Of a stretch of 37,016 nt of DNA, positions 26,544 through 35,487 are shown one piece after another. The position numbers and the translations under genes are program-made. The notes below the pieces were generated by a model, which was not told the origin of the DNA, did no database searches, and saw only the letters and a program-made list of their open reading frames with translations. Origin of the DNA: Pseudomonas sp. UMAB-08. Its GTDB lineage: Bacteria; Pseudomonadota; Gammaproteobacteria; Pseudomonadales; Pseudomonadaceae. Within the stretch, counting starts at the first letter, position 1. The number at the start of each line of letters is the position of its first letter. The stretch covers positions 1-37,016 of the forward strand of contig NZ_LT607429.1 in assembly GCF_900095225.1 (NCBI RefSeq), written 5' to 3'.

Positions 26544-27482
26544 TCAGGCCTCTGTTGGCAGTCGGTAGTTGCGACCAATCGGGTGCGGTTGGTTGCGTGC
26601 CTTGGCCAATTCGATCTGCTTTTGCCGATCGATGGCGCTGCGGCGAGTCTTCTCGCTTAATTTATCCCAACAGTGCGGGCAACTGATACCCGGTACGTAG
26701 TGTTCGCTGGCACGGTCCTCAGCGCTGATCGGGGTCCGACAGGCGTGGCACTGATCGTAATCCCCTTCGCTCAAGTCGTGGCGCACGGTGACGCGGTTGT
26801 CAAAAACGAAGCAGTCACCACGCCAAAGGCTGTCTTGCTGCGGCACTTGCTCAAGGTATTTGAGGATGCCGCCCTTGAGATGATAGACCTCATCGAAGCC
26901 TTGGCCGAGCATGTAGCTCGAGGCTTTTTCGCAGCGAATGCCGCCCGTACAAAACATGGCGACTTTCTTGTGCTTGGCTGGGTCGAAGTGGGCTTTGATG
27001 TAGTCCGGGAACTCGCGAAAACTGGTGGTTTTCGGATCGATGGCGCCTTCGAAGGTGCCAATCGAGACTTCGTAATCATTGCGGGTGTCGATCAGCAGGA
27101 CTTCCGGATCGCTGATCAGCGCGTTCCAGTTTTCCGGATCAACGTAGGTGCCGACATTCTTGTTCGGGTCGACGCCTTCGACGCCCAAGGTGACGATTTC
27201 TTTCTTGAGTTTGACCTTGGTGCGATAGAACGGCTGATCATCGCAGTACGATTCTTTGTGATCGATATCGACCATGCGTGGATCGTTTTTCAACCAGGCC
27301 ATCAAGCCGTCGATGCCTTCGCGGGTACCGGAAACGGTGCCGTTGATGCCTTCTTCCGCGATGAGCAGGGTGCCTTTGATGCCGTTATCGACCATCGCCT
27401 GCAACAGCGGTTCGCGCAGGGCGACGTAATCGGTGAGGGTGACGAACTTATACAAAGCCGCCACGACAATTTTTTGATTCAT
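26544..27482 (-). CDS. trhO: tRNA uridine(34) hydroxylase TrhO (rhodanese family, YceA)
   Basis: This 312-residue cytosolic enzyme makes 5-hydroxyuridine at tRNA position 34 using oxygen. The N-terminal ferredoxin-like domain (about 1-90) contains EEGINGTVSGT. The rhodanese domain (about 120-220) has the active-site loop MFCTGGIRCEKAS, with Cys178 and Cys184. A C-terminal zinc-ribbon-like stretch follows (CHACRTPI and CPHCWDKLS). Length and motifs match YceA. It is the first gene of the trhO-dsbA-ABC cluster. A terminator lies upstream, so it probably has its own promoter. Confidence 0.95.
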   Translation of the reverse strand: MNQKIVVAALYKFVTLTDYVALREPLLQAMVDNGIKGTLLIAEEGINGTVSGTREGIDGLMAWLKNDPRMVDIDHKESYCDDQPFYRTKVKLKKEIVTLGVEGVDPNKNVGTYVDPENWNALISDPEVLLIDTRNDYEVSIGTFEGAIDPKTTSFREFPDYIKAHFDPAKHKKVAMFCTGGIRCEKASSYMLGQGFDEVYHLKGGILKYLEQVPQQDSLWRGDCFVFDNRVTVRHDLSEGDYDQCHACRTPISAEDRASEHYVPGISCPHCWDKLSEKTRRSAIDRQKQIELAKARNQPHPIGRNYRLPTEA

Positions 27483-27528
27483 GCTGCGTCTCCAGGTGGG
27501 TGCTCTCGCAAAGAGCCGACCCGATGCT

Positions 27529-27559
27529 AAAAAAAACGCGCCGGCTGATGCGGCGCGTT
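27529..27559 (-). terminator. Intrinsic terminator downstream of bolA
   Basis: On the minus strand AACGCGCC and GGCGCGTT form an 8-bp GC-rich stem with a 9-base loop, running into eight T's. It lies about 210 bases after the bolA stop and 47 bases before the trhO start, so it separates those two transcripts. Confidence 0.85.
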
Positions 27560-27657
27560 GTGGATTCTAGCAAAACTGCAGTGTCTGAGACAGGCATCGA
27601 ATCTGACTCTGGCCTAAGGTCGTAGCAACTGAGTTCATCACGCCAATCGCTGATCCC

Positions 27658-27778
27658 CTGTAGAAGCTGACTTGTCTGCGATCGGCCGCGTAGCGGTCGC
27701 AAAAATCGAAAAATTGCGCAGCATTCGAAATTTTTTAAGGTCCTTCGGCCCTTATCGCAGACAAGTCAGCGCCTACAG
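27658..27778. repeat. REP doublet (REPIN) overlapping the bolA stop
   Basis: The arms are TGTAGAAGCTGACTTGTC (within 27658-27682) and GACAAGTCAGCGCCTACA (within 27754-27778), inverted around a 71-base spacer. The spacer contains an imperfect internal dyad. The right arm extends into bolA and supplies its TAG stop codon. Confidence 0.88.
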
Positions 27779-28072
27779 CTTGCTACCACCGGCGCAGGTC
27801 GGTGAATCTGGAGCCGCACCGGTTTTCGCCCATTCTTCAGGCGTGTAGGTGTGCAGCGCCAGGGCATGGAATTCGCCCATCAAATCACCCAGCGTGGCGT
27901 AAACCTTCTGGTGACGCTTGACTGCATTCAACCCGGCGAACTGATCACTGACCAGTACCGCCTTGAAGTGGGTCTGCAGACCACGGCTGTGCATGTGGCT
28001 TTCATCAAGCACTTGCAGATGCTGCGGCTGCAAGGCGGCCAGAGCCGCCTCGATTCGCTGTTGCATGGTCAT
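27773..28072 (-). CDS. bolA: BolA family protein
   Basis: This 99-residue BolA/IbaG-family protein shows LDESHMHSRGLQTHFKAVLVSDQF, with the conserved His-x-His region, and LNAVKRHQKVYATLGDLM. BolA proteins partner with monothiol glutaredoxins in iron-sulfur cluster handling and affect morphology and biofilm formation. The start is taken as the ATG at 28072 because AAGG lies 5 bases upstream. The ATG four codons earlier has no ribosome-binding site. The last codons (SKL) and the stop lie at the edge of a REP doublet. It follows the DUF2059 gene by 34 bases. Confidence 0.92.
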   Translation of the reverse strand: MTMQQRIEAALAALQPQHLQVLDESHMHSRGLQTHFKAVLVSDQFAGLNAVKRHQKVYATLGDLMGEFHALALHTYTPEEWAKTGAAPDSPTCAGGSKL

Positions 28073-28106
28073 ATCTGCCTTCATTAACGATTAACGTCAA
28101 CTGCGC

Positions 28107-28637
28107 TTATGGCTTTTTGGCCGGAGCAGCAGGAGCAACGGCTTTTGCCGGTTCCAGTTCTGCAGTCATGTCAGCCAGCAATTTGTTGACGACAGGCACT
28201 GCGCTTTCCAGTTTGCCTTGGGTCAATTGCGCCGACTGCTGAGTCAGTTCAGGCATCTTGGTCAGCACTTTCTTGCCCAATGGGGACTGATAGAACGCGA
28301 CCAGATCCTTCAACTCGCTTTCGGTGAAGTTGGCGGTGTAGAGCTTGACCATGTCTGGCTTGAGCTTGTCCCAGCCGATAGCGCGATCCAGGGCTGCGTT
28401 GGCTTTGGCCTGATAGGTCTCAAGCAAGGCTTTTTTCGACTCAGGGGCTTTGGTTTCGGCAAAGCGCTGCTGGAACATTTGCTGCACTTGCATGTAAACC
28501 GGTGTGCCCAATTTGTCGGCATGAGCCAGCTTCAGAAATGTTTCAGCACTGGCGTTATGGCTGGCGGTGTCGGCAAAAACCTGGCCGCTGGCGCATACCA
28601 GAGCAACCGCGGTACAGATGGCACGAAGACGGGTCAT
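28107..28637 (-). CDS. Secreted DUF2059 protein
   Basis: This 176-residue protein has a signal peptide (MTRLRAICTAVALVCASG, likely cut after VFA near residue 22). The mature part is helical. The DUF2059 core is LKDLVAFYQSPLGKKVLTKM, where a helix ending in the FYxSPxG pattern is typical of the family. The C-terminus is a low-complexity Ala/Pro/Lys tail. It is expected in the periplasm, and its function is unknown. It is upstream of bolA on the same strand and divergent from fumC. Confidence 0.88.
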   Translation of the reverse strand: MTRLRAICTAVALVCASGQVFADTASHNASAETFLKLAHADKLGTPVYMQVQQMFQQRFAETKAPESKKALLETYQAKANAALDRAIGWDKLKPDMVKLYTANFTESELKDLVAFYQSPLGKKVLTKMPELTQQSAQLTQGKLESAVPVVNKLLADMTAELEPAKAVAPAAPAKKP

Positions 28638-28810
28638 CGAGTTTCCTTATCATCTAGCAGGCGAGGCAGAACCCCAAGACCGGCCATTCTGCGCCCATGT
28701 CTGCTTACGGCTCAACCCCCGACTGGCGAGCGGTTAAAAACGGAGCTTAGGGAACCCAACCCGGTTAACTGAGCCTAAACTTTGCAATCAGACCTTAAGG
28801 AGTGAGCCCG

Positions 28811-30197
<1,387 letters not shown>

Positions 30198-30205
<8 letters not shown>

Positions 30206-30812
30206 TCCGAAAAGCGGCGCCACTCCACTGGAAGGGGACGGCAAACGCATCCTGATGATTTTTGGTACGCCGAAAACCATCAGCCTCTGCCACGCATTGG
30301 GCGAAGCGTATGCCCGAGGCGCACGCAGCGAGGGGCATGTGGTGCGAATGCTCAAATTAGGTGAGTTGGAGTTCGATCCGGTGCTGCGTTACGGCTATGA
30401 ACAGAGCCAAACCCTGGAGCCTGACCTGTTGGAGGCTCAACGACAGATTCATTGGGCCCAGCACGTGGTGTTTGTTTACCCCATCTGGTGGGGTGGCCTG
30501 CCAGCGTTGCTCAGCGGCTTTTTCGACCGGGTATTTTTACCCGGCTTTGCGTTCAAGGCCCACGGTCGCAAACACCCGTCGAACGAGCTGCTCAGAGGGC
30601 GCACCGCAGAGATACTGGTGACCATGGACACCCCGCCGCGCTACTTCCGCTGGGTCTATGGTGCCCCGGCGCACCGGCAGATGGTGCGCACTATTCTGGA
30701 TTTTTGCGGGATCAAAACCCAGCGTTTGAAAGAGTTCGGCCCGGTGCACAGCTCGTCTGAAGAGCAACGACAGAAATGGTTGCGAGAGGCCGAGCAGTTG
30801 GGCCGGGTTTAG
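30198..30812 (+). CDS. NAD(P)H-dependent flavodoxin-fold oxidoreductase
   Basis: This 204-residue protein has a flavodoxin-like fold related to NQO1/MdaB and KefF. Visible segments are KRILMIFGTPKTISLCHALG at the phosphate-binding loop, VVFVYPIWWGGLPALLSGFFDRVFLPGFAF, and the PVHSSSEEQRQKWL tail. It probably binds FMN or FAD and reduces quinones or other electrophiles with NAD(P)H. The true acceptor is unknown. Its ATG lies inside the fumC coding end, so it is translationally coupled to fumC. Confidence 0.85.
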
Positions 30813-30870
30813 CAGGCGGCCTTTTCAGGACGCCTTGGCGAAAGGGCCGACACGCTCCGCCCGACACCGA

Positions 30871-31830
30871 TCAAACACCGGCCATTCTGGCCCGCCGTGC
30901 CCGCAAGCCCGCCATCAACGAGGGACCCAAGGCCGTGAGGGCCGAGCCGAGTACCACCAGCACCGCACCGCTGTAGCCCAACCCATTAATGTCTTCGGCC
31001 TGCACATAGTCAGGCCACAACCAGGCGGCGGTCGCCACGGAAGCAAAAGTCACCAAGGGCGTGATCGCCAACGTCGCACTCACCCGTGACGCTTCCCAAT
31101 GGGCCAGCGCTTCGGCAAAGGCACCGTACGCCACCAGCGTGTTCAAGCAGCACGCCAGCAATAACCAGCCTTGCAACGGGCTCAACTGCAACGCCTCCAT
31201 CGGATGCGCCCACGGCGTTACCAGCAGTGCGCAGAACAGGTAAATCACCATCATCACTTGCAGCGAGTTCCACACCGTCAGCAACTGCTTCTGGCTCAAG
31301 CCATAAAACGCCCAGACAGCGGACGCCAGCAGCACCGTGAGAATCCCGGCCGTGTAGTCGCCCAGCGAGGTCAGCAACTCGATCAGCCGCTGATTGAAGA
31401 ACAGGCCAAAGCCGATCAGCAGGATCAATAAACCTACCCCCTGCCCCAGACTGAAACGCTCCTTGAACAGGAAAATACTGCTGATCAGCAGCAGGACCGG
31501 CCCCATCTGGATCACCAGTTGTGTGGTGCCCGGACTGAGCATTTTAAGGCCGATCAAATACAGCACGTAGTTGCCCACCAACCCGCAGACCGCAAGCGCC
31601 ACGAGCCCTTTGCCCTTGCGCCCCAGCACTTTGAAGCTTGGCAGACGTCCCACCGATGCCAGCCAGATAAACAGCAGCGAACCGGAAACCAGTAGCCGAA
31701 ACCAGGTCACCGTGACCGGATCCATCACTTGCAATACTTGCTTGAGCTTGACTGGCAGGATGCCCCACAGCACCGCTGTCACCAACGCCAGTGACAGGCC
31801 GTACAACCAGCGCCCAGAAGAGACATGCAT
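30871..31830 (-). CDS. EamA family (drug/metabolite) transporter
   Basis: This 319-residue inner-membrane protein is built of two EamA repeats with about ten predicted helices. The start of the first repeat (LSLALVTAVLWGILPVKLKQ) and of the second (AGILTVLLASAVWAFYGLSQ) are typical. It resembles RarD-type permeases, but the substrate is unknown. The gene is convergent with the flavoprotein gene, only 58 bases away, and has no obvious operon partner. Confidence 0.88.
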   Translation of the reverse strand: MHVSSGRWLYGLSLALVTAVLWGILPVKLKQVLQVMDPVTVTWFRLLVSGSLLFIWLASVGRLPSFKVLGRKGKGLVALAVCGLVGNYVLYLIGLKMLSPGTTQLVIQMGPVLLLISSIFLFKERFSLGQGVGLLILLIGFGLFFNQRLIELLTSLGDYTAGILTVLLASAVWAFYGLSQKQLLTVWNSLQVMMVIYLFCALLVTPWAHPMEALQLSPLQGWLLLACCLNTLVAYGAFAEALAHWEASRVSATLAITPLVTFASVATAAWLWPDYVQAEDINGLGYSGAVLVVLGSALTALGPSLMAGLRARRARMAGV

Positions 31831-32062
31831 CGCAGAGCATCCTATAAACGAGCCGTAAAAAGGCAGTACAGCAGAGCCGCCATTCTAGGCGCGGTTTGGC
31901 CCGCGACGCAGGGACAGTTGTGCGCAGAGATTTCCGCAAAGTGTGTTAATTGATGGCCGCCGGCCACTTATCCGATGTATTCCTGCCCGCTATTGGCAAG
32001 ATTTAAACTAGGCTTTGTCCGCCACCACAGCTGTCCACTACGTCCAATCCCAGGAAACGACC

Positions 32063-32281
32063 ATGTTCGGAAAGCGCGCACAAGACCCAGTCCCGACCGT
32101 CCACTACCGCTGTGATCGTGTTTCGCTGGTCAATGGGCAGTACTTTTTCAGTACCCGGGAAAACACCCTGGAAGGCCCGTTCCCAAGCCGCACCGATGCG
32201 GAGCGTGAAACCGATGCCTATATCCAGCGAATGCAGCGGATCAAGGCGGAGCAACAGCAACAGTCCTCACTGAACGGCTGA
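32063..32281 (+). CDS. Small DUF6316-like protein
   Basis: This 72-residue protein starts MFGKRAQDPVPTVHYRCDRV, with AGGAAA about 8 bases before the ATG at 32063. The core VNGQYFFSTRENTLEGPFPS and a helical, charged C-terminus (ERETDAYIQRMQRIKAEQQQ) are visible. I recall this as a conserved short Pseudomonas family (DUF6316) of unknown function. It has no signal peptide or membrane helix. It ends 3 bases from the stop of the convergent DTW gene, leaving no room for a terminator between them. Confidence 0.8.
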   Translation: MFGKRAQDPVPTVHYRCDRVSLVNGQYFFSTRENTLEGPFPSRTDAERETDAYIQRMQRIKAEQQQQSSLNG

Positions 32282-32284
32282 TGC

Positions 32285-32890
32285 TTAAAGATGGTTACGC
32301 TGATAGGTGTCCTCGCCCATCGCCGCAATTTGCCCGTCGATAAGCGCCTCGAAAGGCCGCAATAGCGCCTCGAACGTTTTTGGCGTCTCCAATGTCTGCA
32401 ACGCCTGGACAATGGCTTCTACTGTCGACAACGCACCCGGCCCCGGCGCTTTGCGCAATCGATAGCGTGAAGGCACGGCTTGCGCCAGGGTCACCCGGGG
32501 CAAGGCCGCCAACAGCGGATTGAGGTGCAGTAACTTGCGCGCCTTACGCCAGGTGCCGTCCGGCACTACCAACAACATCGACGTACTTCCCGCCTCACCG
32601 CCTTCGCTCCGGTAAGCCTCTAACGGTTGCGCATCGTCGGCGGGGAACAGCAGCCTTGCCTGATAACCGGGCGGGTTCAACAGCGCAGGCAAGTCATCGA
32701 ACACTTCACCCACAATCAACTCGGCATTGTTCAGACCCAGCGCCGCCAGCCGTGCGGTGTTCAGGGCGTGATTGACTTCGCTCGGGTGCTGCAAAATCAA
32801 CACCCGGGTGCGGCTGTCGAGGTGCGGGATCAGCGCGCACAGGCAATGAGTTTCAGGTCGCAGGCAGCGGGCGCATTGGGCACGGGACAT
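32285..32890 (-). CDS. tapT: DTW-domain tRNA-uridine aminocarboxypropyltransferase
   Basis: This 201-residue protein has an N-terminal Cys cluster (CARCLRPETHCLCALIP) likely to bind zinc, then a DTW domain. The signature is VVPDGTWRKARKLL, and STVEAIVQAL follows. E. coli TapT (YfiP) uses SAM to place the acp3 group on uridine 47 of tRNAs, and DTWD1/2 do so in humans. The activity is transferred by family. The gene follows gbuR on the same strand by 9 bases and may be co-transcribed with it. Confidence 0.88.
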   Translation of the reverse strand: MSRAQCARCLRPETHCLCALIPHLDSRTRVLILQHPSEVNHALNTARLAALGLNNAELIVGEVFDDLPALLNPPGYQARLLFPADDAQPLEAYRSEGGEAGSTSMLLVVPDGTWRKARKLLHLNPLLAALPRVTLAQAVPSRYRLRKAPGPGALSTVEAIVQALQTLETPKTFEALLRPFEALIDGQIAAMGEDTYQRNHL

Positions 32891-32899
32891 AGGTTCTCC

Positions 32900-33793
32900 T
32901 CAGCTCTGATTGAGCTGCGCCTTGAGCAAGTCACGGAAAGTCTGGATCAACGGTTCGCGACTGCGCCCACGGCGCACGATCATCGAGAACGGCGCCTGAT
33001 AGCCAAACGTCGCGGGCAGCAATACCCGCAGATGACCGGAGTCTGCCCAGGCTTGCGCATAATGCTCCGGCAGGTAGCCGATATAGGCGCCGGACAGCAC
33101 CAGAATCAGCTGTGCCTCCATACTTTCCACCGTCGCAGCGCTGTGCTTGAAGCCATGCCGCGCCAGCTCAGCCTGGCTCCAGTAACCACGTCCGACCATG
33201 CGCTGCTGAGTGATGACTTGTTCGGGGATGCGCCGCTCAGTGAACAGTGGATGGCGATTGCTGCAATACAGCCAGTGTTGCTCGCGGTACAACGGCTGAT
33301 AGACCAGCCCGCTCATGCGTGTGGAAAAGGCGCCGATGGCCAGGTCGAGCCGGTTGTCCTGCACGCCGAGCTGCAATTCGTAGGGACTCATCACTGACAG
33401 GTGCAAATGCACCGCCGGATGTTCCTGGCTGTAGGCACCAATGGCTTCAGCGAACGGCAACGCACGGTCACTGACAGTGGAGTCGATTACCCCGAGATTG
33501 AGCGTGCCACGCAGTTCGCCTTTGAGGGCGGCGGCGTATTGCTCGAAATCCTCCAGTTCACCGAGCAGACGCAGGGTTTCCTGATGGAACAACTCGCCCT
33601 TGCTGGTCAGGCTGAAACCGCCCCGCCCACGATGGCACAACACCAGCCCCAAGGCCGCTTCGAGCTGACTCATGTAGGTGCTGATGGCCGAGGTCGACAG
33701 GTTGAGTTCCTGCTGAGCGCTGGCAAAACCCTGATGCCGCACCACGCTGACGAAGATGCGCAACAGTTTCAGGTCGGGTAACGCGTTGGCCAT
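32900..33793 (-). CDS. gbuR: LysR-type regulator of the guanidinobutyrase locus
   Basis: This 297-residue LysR-family regulator has an N-terminal winged helix-turn-helix (LKLLRIFVSVVRHQGFASAQ, then STSAISTYMSQLEAALGL) and a C-terminal effector-binding domain (about 92-295). It diverges from gbuA, as gbuR does in P. aeruginosa (PA1422/PA1421, from memory). It is expected to activate gbuA in response to 4-guanidinobutyrate. A long dyad with a T-N11-A core upstream of gbuA is the likely binding site. A REP doublet sits between the dyad and the gbuR start. Confidence 0.88.
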   Translation of the reverse strand: MANALPDLKLLRIFVSVVRHQGFASAQQELNLSTSAISTYMSQLEAALGLVLCHRGRGGFSLTSKGELFHQETLRLLGELEDFEQYAAALKGELRGTLNLGVIDSTVSDRALPFAEAIGAYSQEHPAVHLHLSVMSPYELQLGVQDNRLDLAIGAFSTRMSGLVYQPLYREQHWLYCSNRHPLFTERRIPEQVITQQRMVGRGYWSQAELARHGFKHSAATVESMEAQLILVLSGAYIGYLPEHYAQAWADSGHLRVLLPATFGYQAPFSMIVRRGRSREPLIQTFRDLLKAQLNQS

Positions 33794-33829
33794 GGTGGTT
33801 CCGGGTATTTACAGACCTGGCTCAATCTC

Positions 33830-33940
33830 CTGTAGGAGCTGGCTTGCCTGTGATCGAGTGCACAGCGCTCGCAAAAAGGGTGAATTCACTACCGCAGGAA
33901 GGTCGTTCCGACCTTATCGCAGACAAGTCGGCGCCTACAG
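33830..33940. repeat. REP doublet (REPIN) between gbuR and gbuA
   Basis: The left arm (GTAGGAGCTGGCTTGCCTG) has drifted relative to the other two doublets. The right arm keeps GACAAGTCGGCGCCTAC. They are inverted around a spacer of about 61 bases and start 36 bases upstream of the gbuR start codon. Confidence 0.83.
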
Positions 33941-33953
33941 AGGTTGCGTACGG

Positions 33954-33968
33954 CACAGTCTAACTGTG
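33954..33968. promoter_or_regulatory. Short palindrome upstream of gbuA
   Basis: CACAGT-CTA-ACTGTG is a perfect 6-bp inverted repeat 112 bases before the gbuA start and 10 bases from the larger dyad. It may be an accessory operator half, or unrelated. Confidence 0.35.
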
Positions 33969-33978
33969 ATTCCCTCGA

Positions 33979-34000
33979 TAGTTTAGAAATCTCTGAACTA
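33979..34000. promoter_or_regulatory. Candidate GbuR operator
   Basis: This 22-base dyad begins TAGTT and ends AACTA, and is symmetric at 9 of 11 base pairs. It contains a LysR-type T-N11-A element (T33984 to A33996). It lies 80 bases upstream of the gbuA start, the usual place for a LysR activator site. Binding by GbuR is inferred. Confidence 0.6.
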
Positions 34001-34080
34001 AGTATTTTGCCTCAGCGATTCTTTCAATCCTTCGTACTTTGCAAAATCCGCCTAAATCACAACAACGATGAGGCAATCCC

Positions 34081-35031
34081 GTGGAAAAGATTTTTCACCA
34101 ACCACTGGGCGGCAACGAAATGCCGCGCTTCGCCGGCATCGCCACCATGATGCGTCTACCCCACCTGCAATCGGCTGCTGGCCTGGATGCCGCCTTTGTT
34201 GGCGTCCCGCTGGACATTGGCACCTCGCTACGCCCTGGCACCCGTTTCGGACCGCGCGAAATTCGCGCCGAGTCGGTCATGATTCGCCCGTACAACATGG
34301 CCACCGGTGCTGCACCTTTCGATTCCCTGTCCGTGGCTGATATCGGCGACGTGGCGATCAATACCTTTAACCTGCTGGATGCCGTGCGCATCATCGAAGA
34401 GTCCTACGACAAGATTCTCGAACACGATGTCATCCCCCTGACGCTGGGCGGTGACCACACCATCACCCTGCCCATCCTGCGTGCTATCCACAAAAAGCAT
34501 GGCAAGGTCGGACTGGTACACATCGACGCCCACGCTGACGTCAACGATCACATGTTTGGCGAGAAAATCGCCCATGGCACAACCTTTCGCCGCGCAGTAG
34601 AAGAAGGCCTGCTCGATTGTGATCGTGTGGTGCAAATTGGTCTGCGCGCTCAGGGTTATACCGCCGAAGACTTCAACTGGAGCCGCAAACAGGGCTTCCG
34701 TGTGGTCCAGGCGGAAGAGTGCTGGCACAAATCCCTCGCTCAATTGATGGCTGAAGTCCGTGAAAAAGTCGGCGGCGGCCCGGTGTACCTGAGCTTCGAT
34801 ATCGACGGCATCGATCCCGCGTGGGCACCCGGCACCGGCACCCCTGAAATCGGCGGCCTGACGACTATCCAGGCAATTGAAATCATCCGTGGCTGCCAGG
34901 GCCTCGACCTGATCGGTTGCGATCTGGTAGAAATCTCGCCGCCTTACGACACCACCGGTAATACCTCGCTGCTGGGCGCTAACTTGCTGTACGAAATGCT
35001 CTGCGTACTCCCCGGCGTTGTGCACCGCTGA
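34081..35031 (+). CDS. gbuA: Guanidinobutyrase (ureohydrolase family)
   Basis: This 316-residue Mn-dependent ureohydrolase hydrolyses 4-guanidinobutyrate to 4-aminobutyrate and urea, a step in arginine and agmatine-related catabolism. Metal ligands are His126 (GGDHT), Asp149, His151 and Asp153 (HIDAHADV), and Asp240 and Asp242 (SFDIDGIDP). Met158 in VNDHMFGEK corresponds to the methionine I recall as a specificity residue of P. aeruginosa GbuA, offset by a 3-residue gap. Most of the sequence agrees with that protein as remembered. The start is GTG 34081 with GAGG 7 bases upstream. Agmatinase is the less likely alternative. Confidence 0.92.
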   Translation: MEKIFHQPLGGNEMPRFAGIATMMRLPHLQSAAGLDAAFVGVPLDIGTSLRPGTRFGPREIRAESVMIRPYNMATGAAPFDSLSVADIGDVAINTFNLLDAVRIIEESYDKILEHDVIPLTLGGDHTITLPILRAIHKKHGKVGLVHIDAHADVNDHMFGEKIAHGTTFRRAVEEGLLDCDRVVQIGLRAQGYTAEDFNWSRKQGFRVVQAEECWHKSLAQLMAEVREKVGGGPVYLSFDIDGIDPAWAPGTGTPEIGGLTTIQAIEIIRGCQGLDLIGCDLVEISPPYDTTGNTSLLGANLLYEMLCVLPGVVHR

Positions 35032-35040
35032 GGGATGACC

Positions 35041-35445
35041 ATGAGCGACCGTGATGATGTCCTGCAAGCCGCCGCCGACCTGGTGACGGCGTTTGCCAAA
35101 AATGATCGCGAAGCCTACTTCGGCGCCTTCAGCACCGATGCGAGCTTCGTGTTTTACACCCTCGAACAACCGTTGTTGTCGCGCGATGCCTATCAGGCGT
35201 TGTGGGACAGCTGGCGGTTGGAGGGGTTTGAAGTACTCCGCTGCGTTTCCAGTAATGCTCACGTCAGCCTGCAAGGCGACGTCGCGATTTTTATCCATGA
35301 CGTTGCCACCGAGCTGCGCATGCAAGGGGAGCAAAGCCTTAGCCAAGAGCGCGAAACCATTGTGTTCCGCCGACAACAATCCACTGAAAAACAACAGAAA
35401 GGCCGTTGGCTGGCCTGCCACGAACACTTGTCCGCACTCCCTTAA
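35041..35445 (+). CDS. NTF2-like (SnoaL/DUF4440-type) protein
   Basis: This 134-residue protein has the NTF2-like pattern: an N-terminal helix (DVLQAAADLVTAFAKNDREAYFGAF), then FVFYTLEQPLLSRDAYQALWDSW, and a C-terminal beta-sheet ending RWLACHEHLSALP. No catalytic residue can be assigned. It lies 9 bases after gbuA and 42 before the permease gene, so it is part of the gbu operon. A role in binding or processing the guanidino substrate is possible but unproven. The ATG at 35041 has GAGGG at good distance; another ATG six bases earlier is in frame. Confidence 0.82.
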   Translation: MSDRDDVLQAAADLVTAFAKNDREAYFGAFSTDASFVFYTLEQPLLSRDAYQALWDSWRLEGFEVLRCVSSNAHVSLQGDVAIFIHDVATELRMQGEQSLSQERETIVFRRQQSTEKQQKGRWLACHEHLSALP

Positions 35446-35487
35446 GGCTGCCACCTCCTTAGCCCAATGAAATGATCGGAGCAGATC

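Noticed and set aside
34001..34080. A guanidine-type riboswitch in the gbuA leader
   Set aside because: I see none of the paired ACGR/CCGG-type hairpins of the known guanidine riboswitches, and the divergent LysR gene with its dyad explains regulation better.
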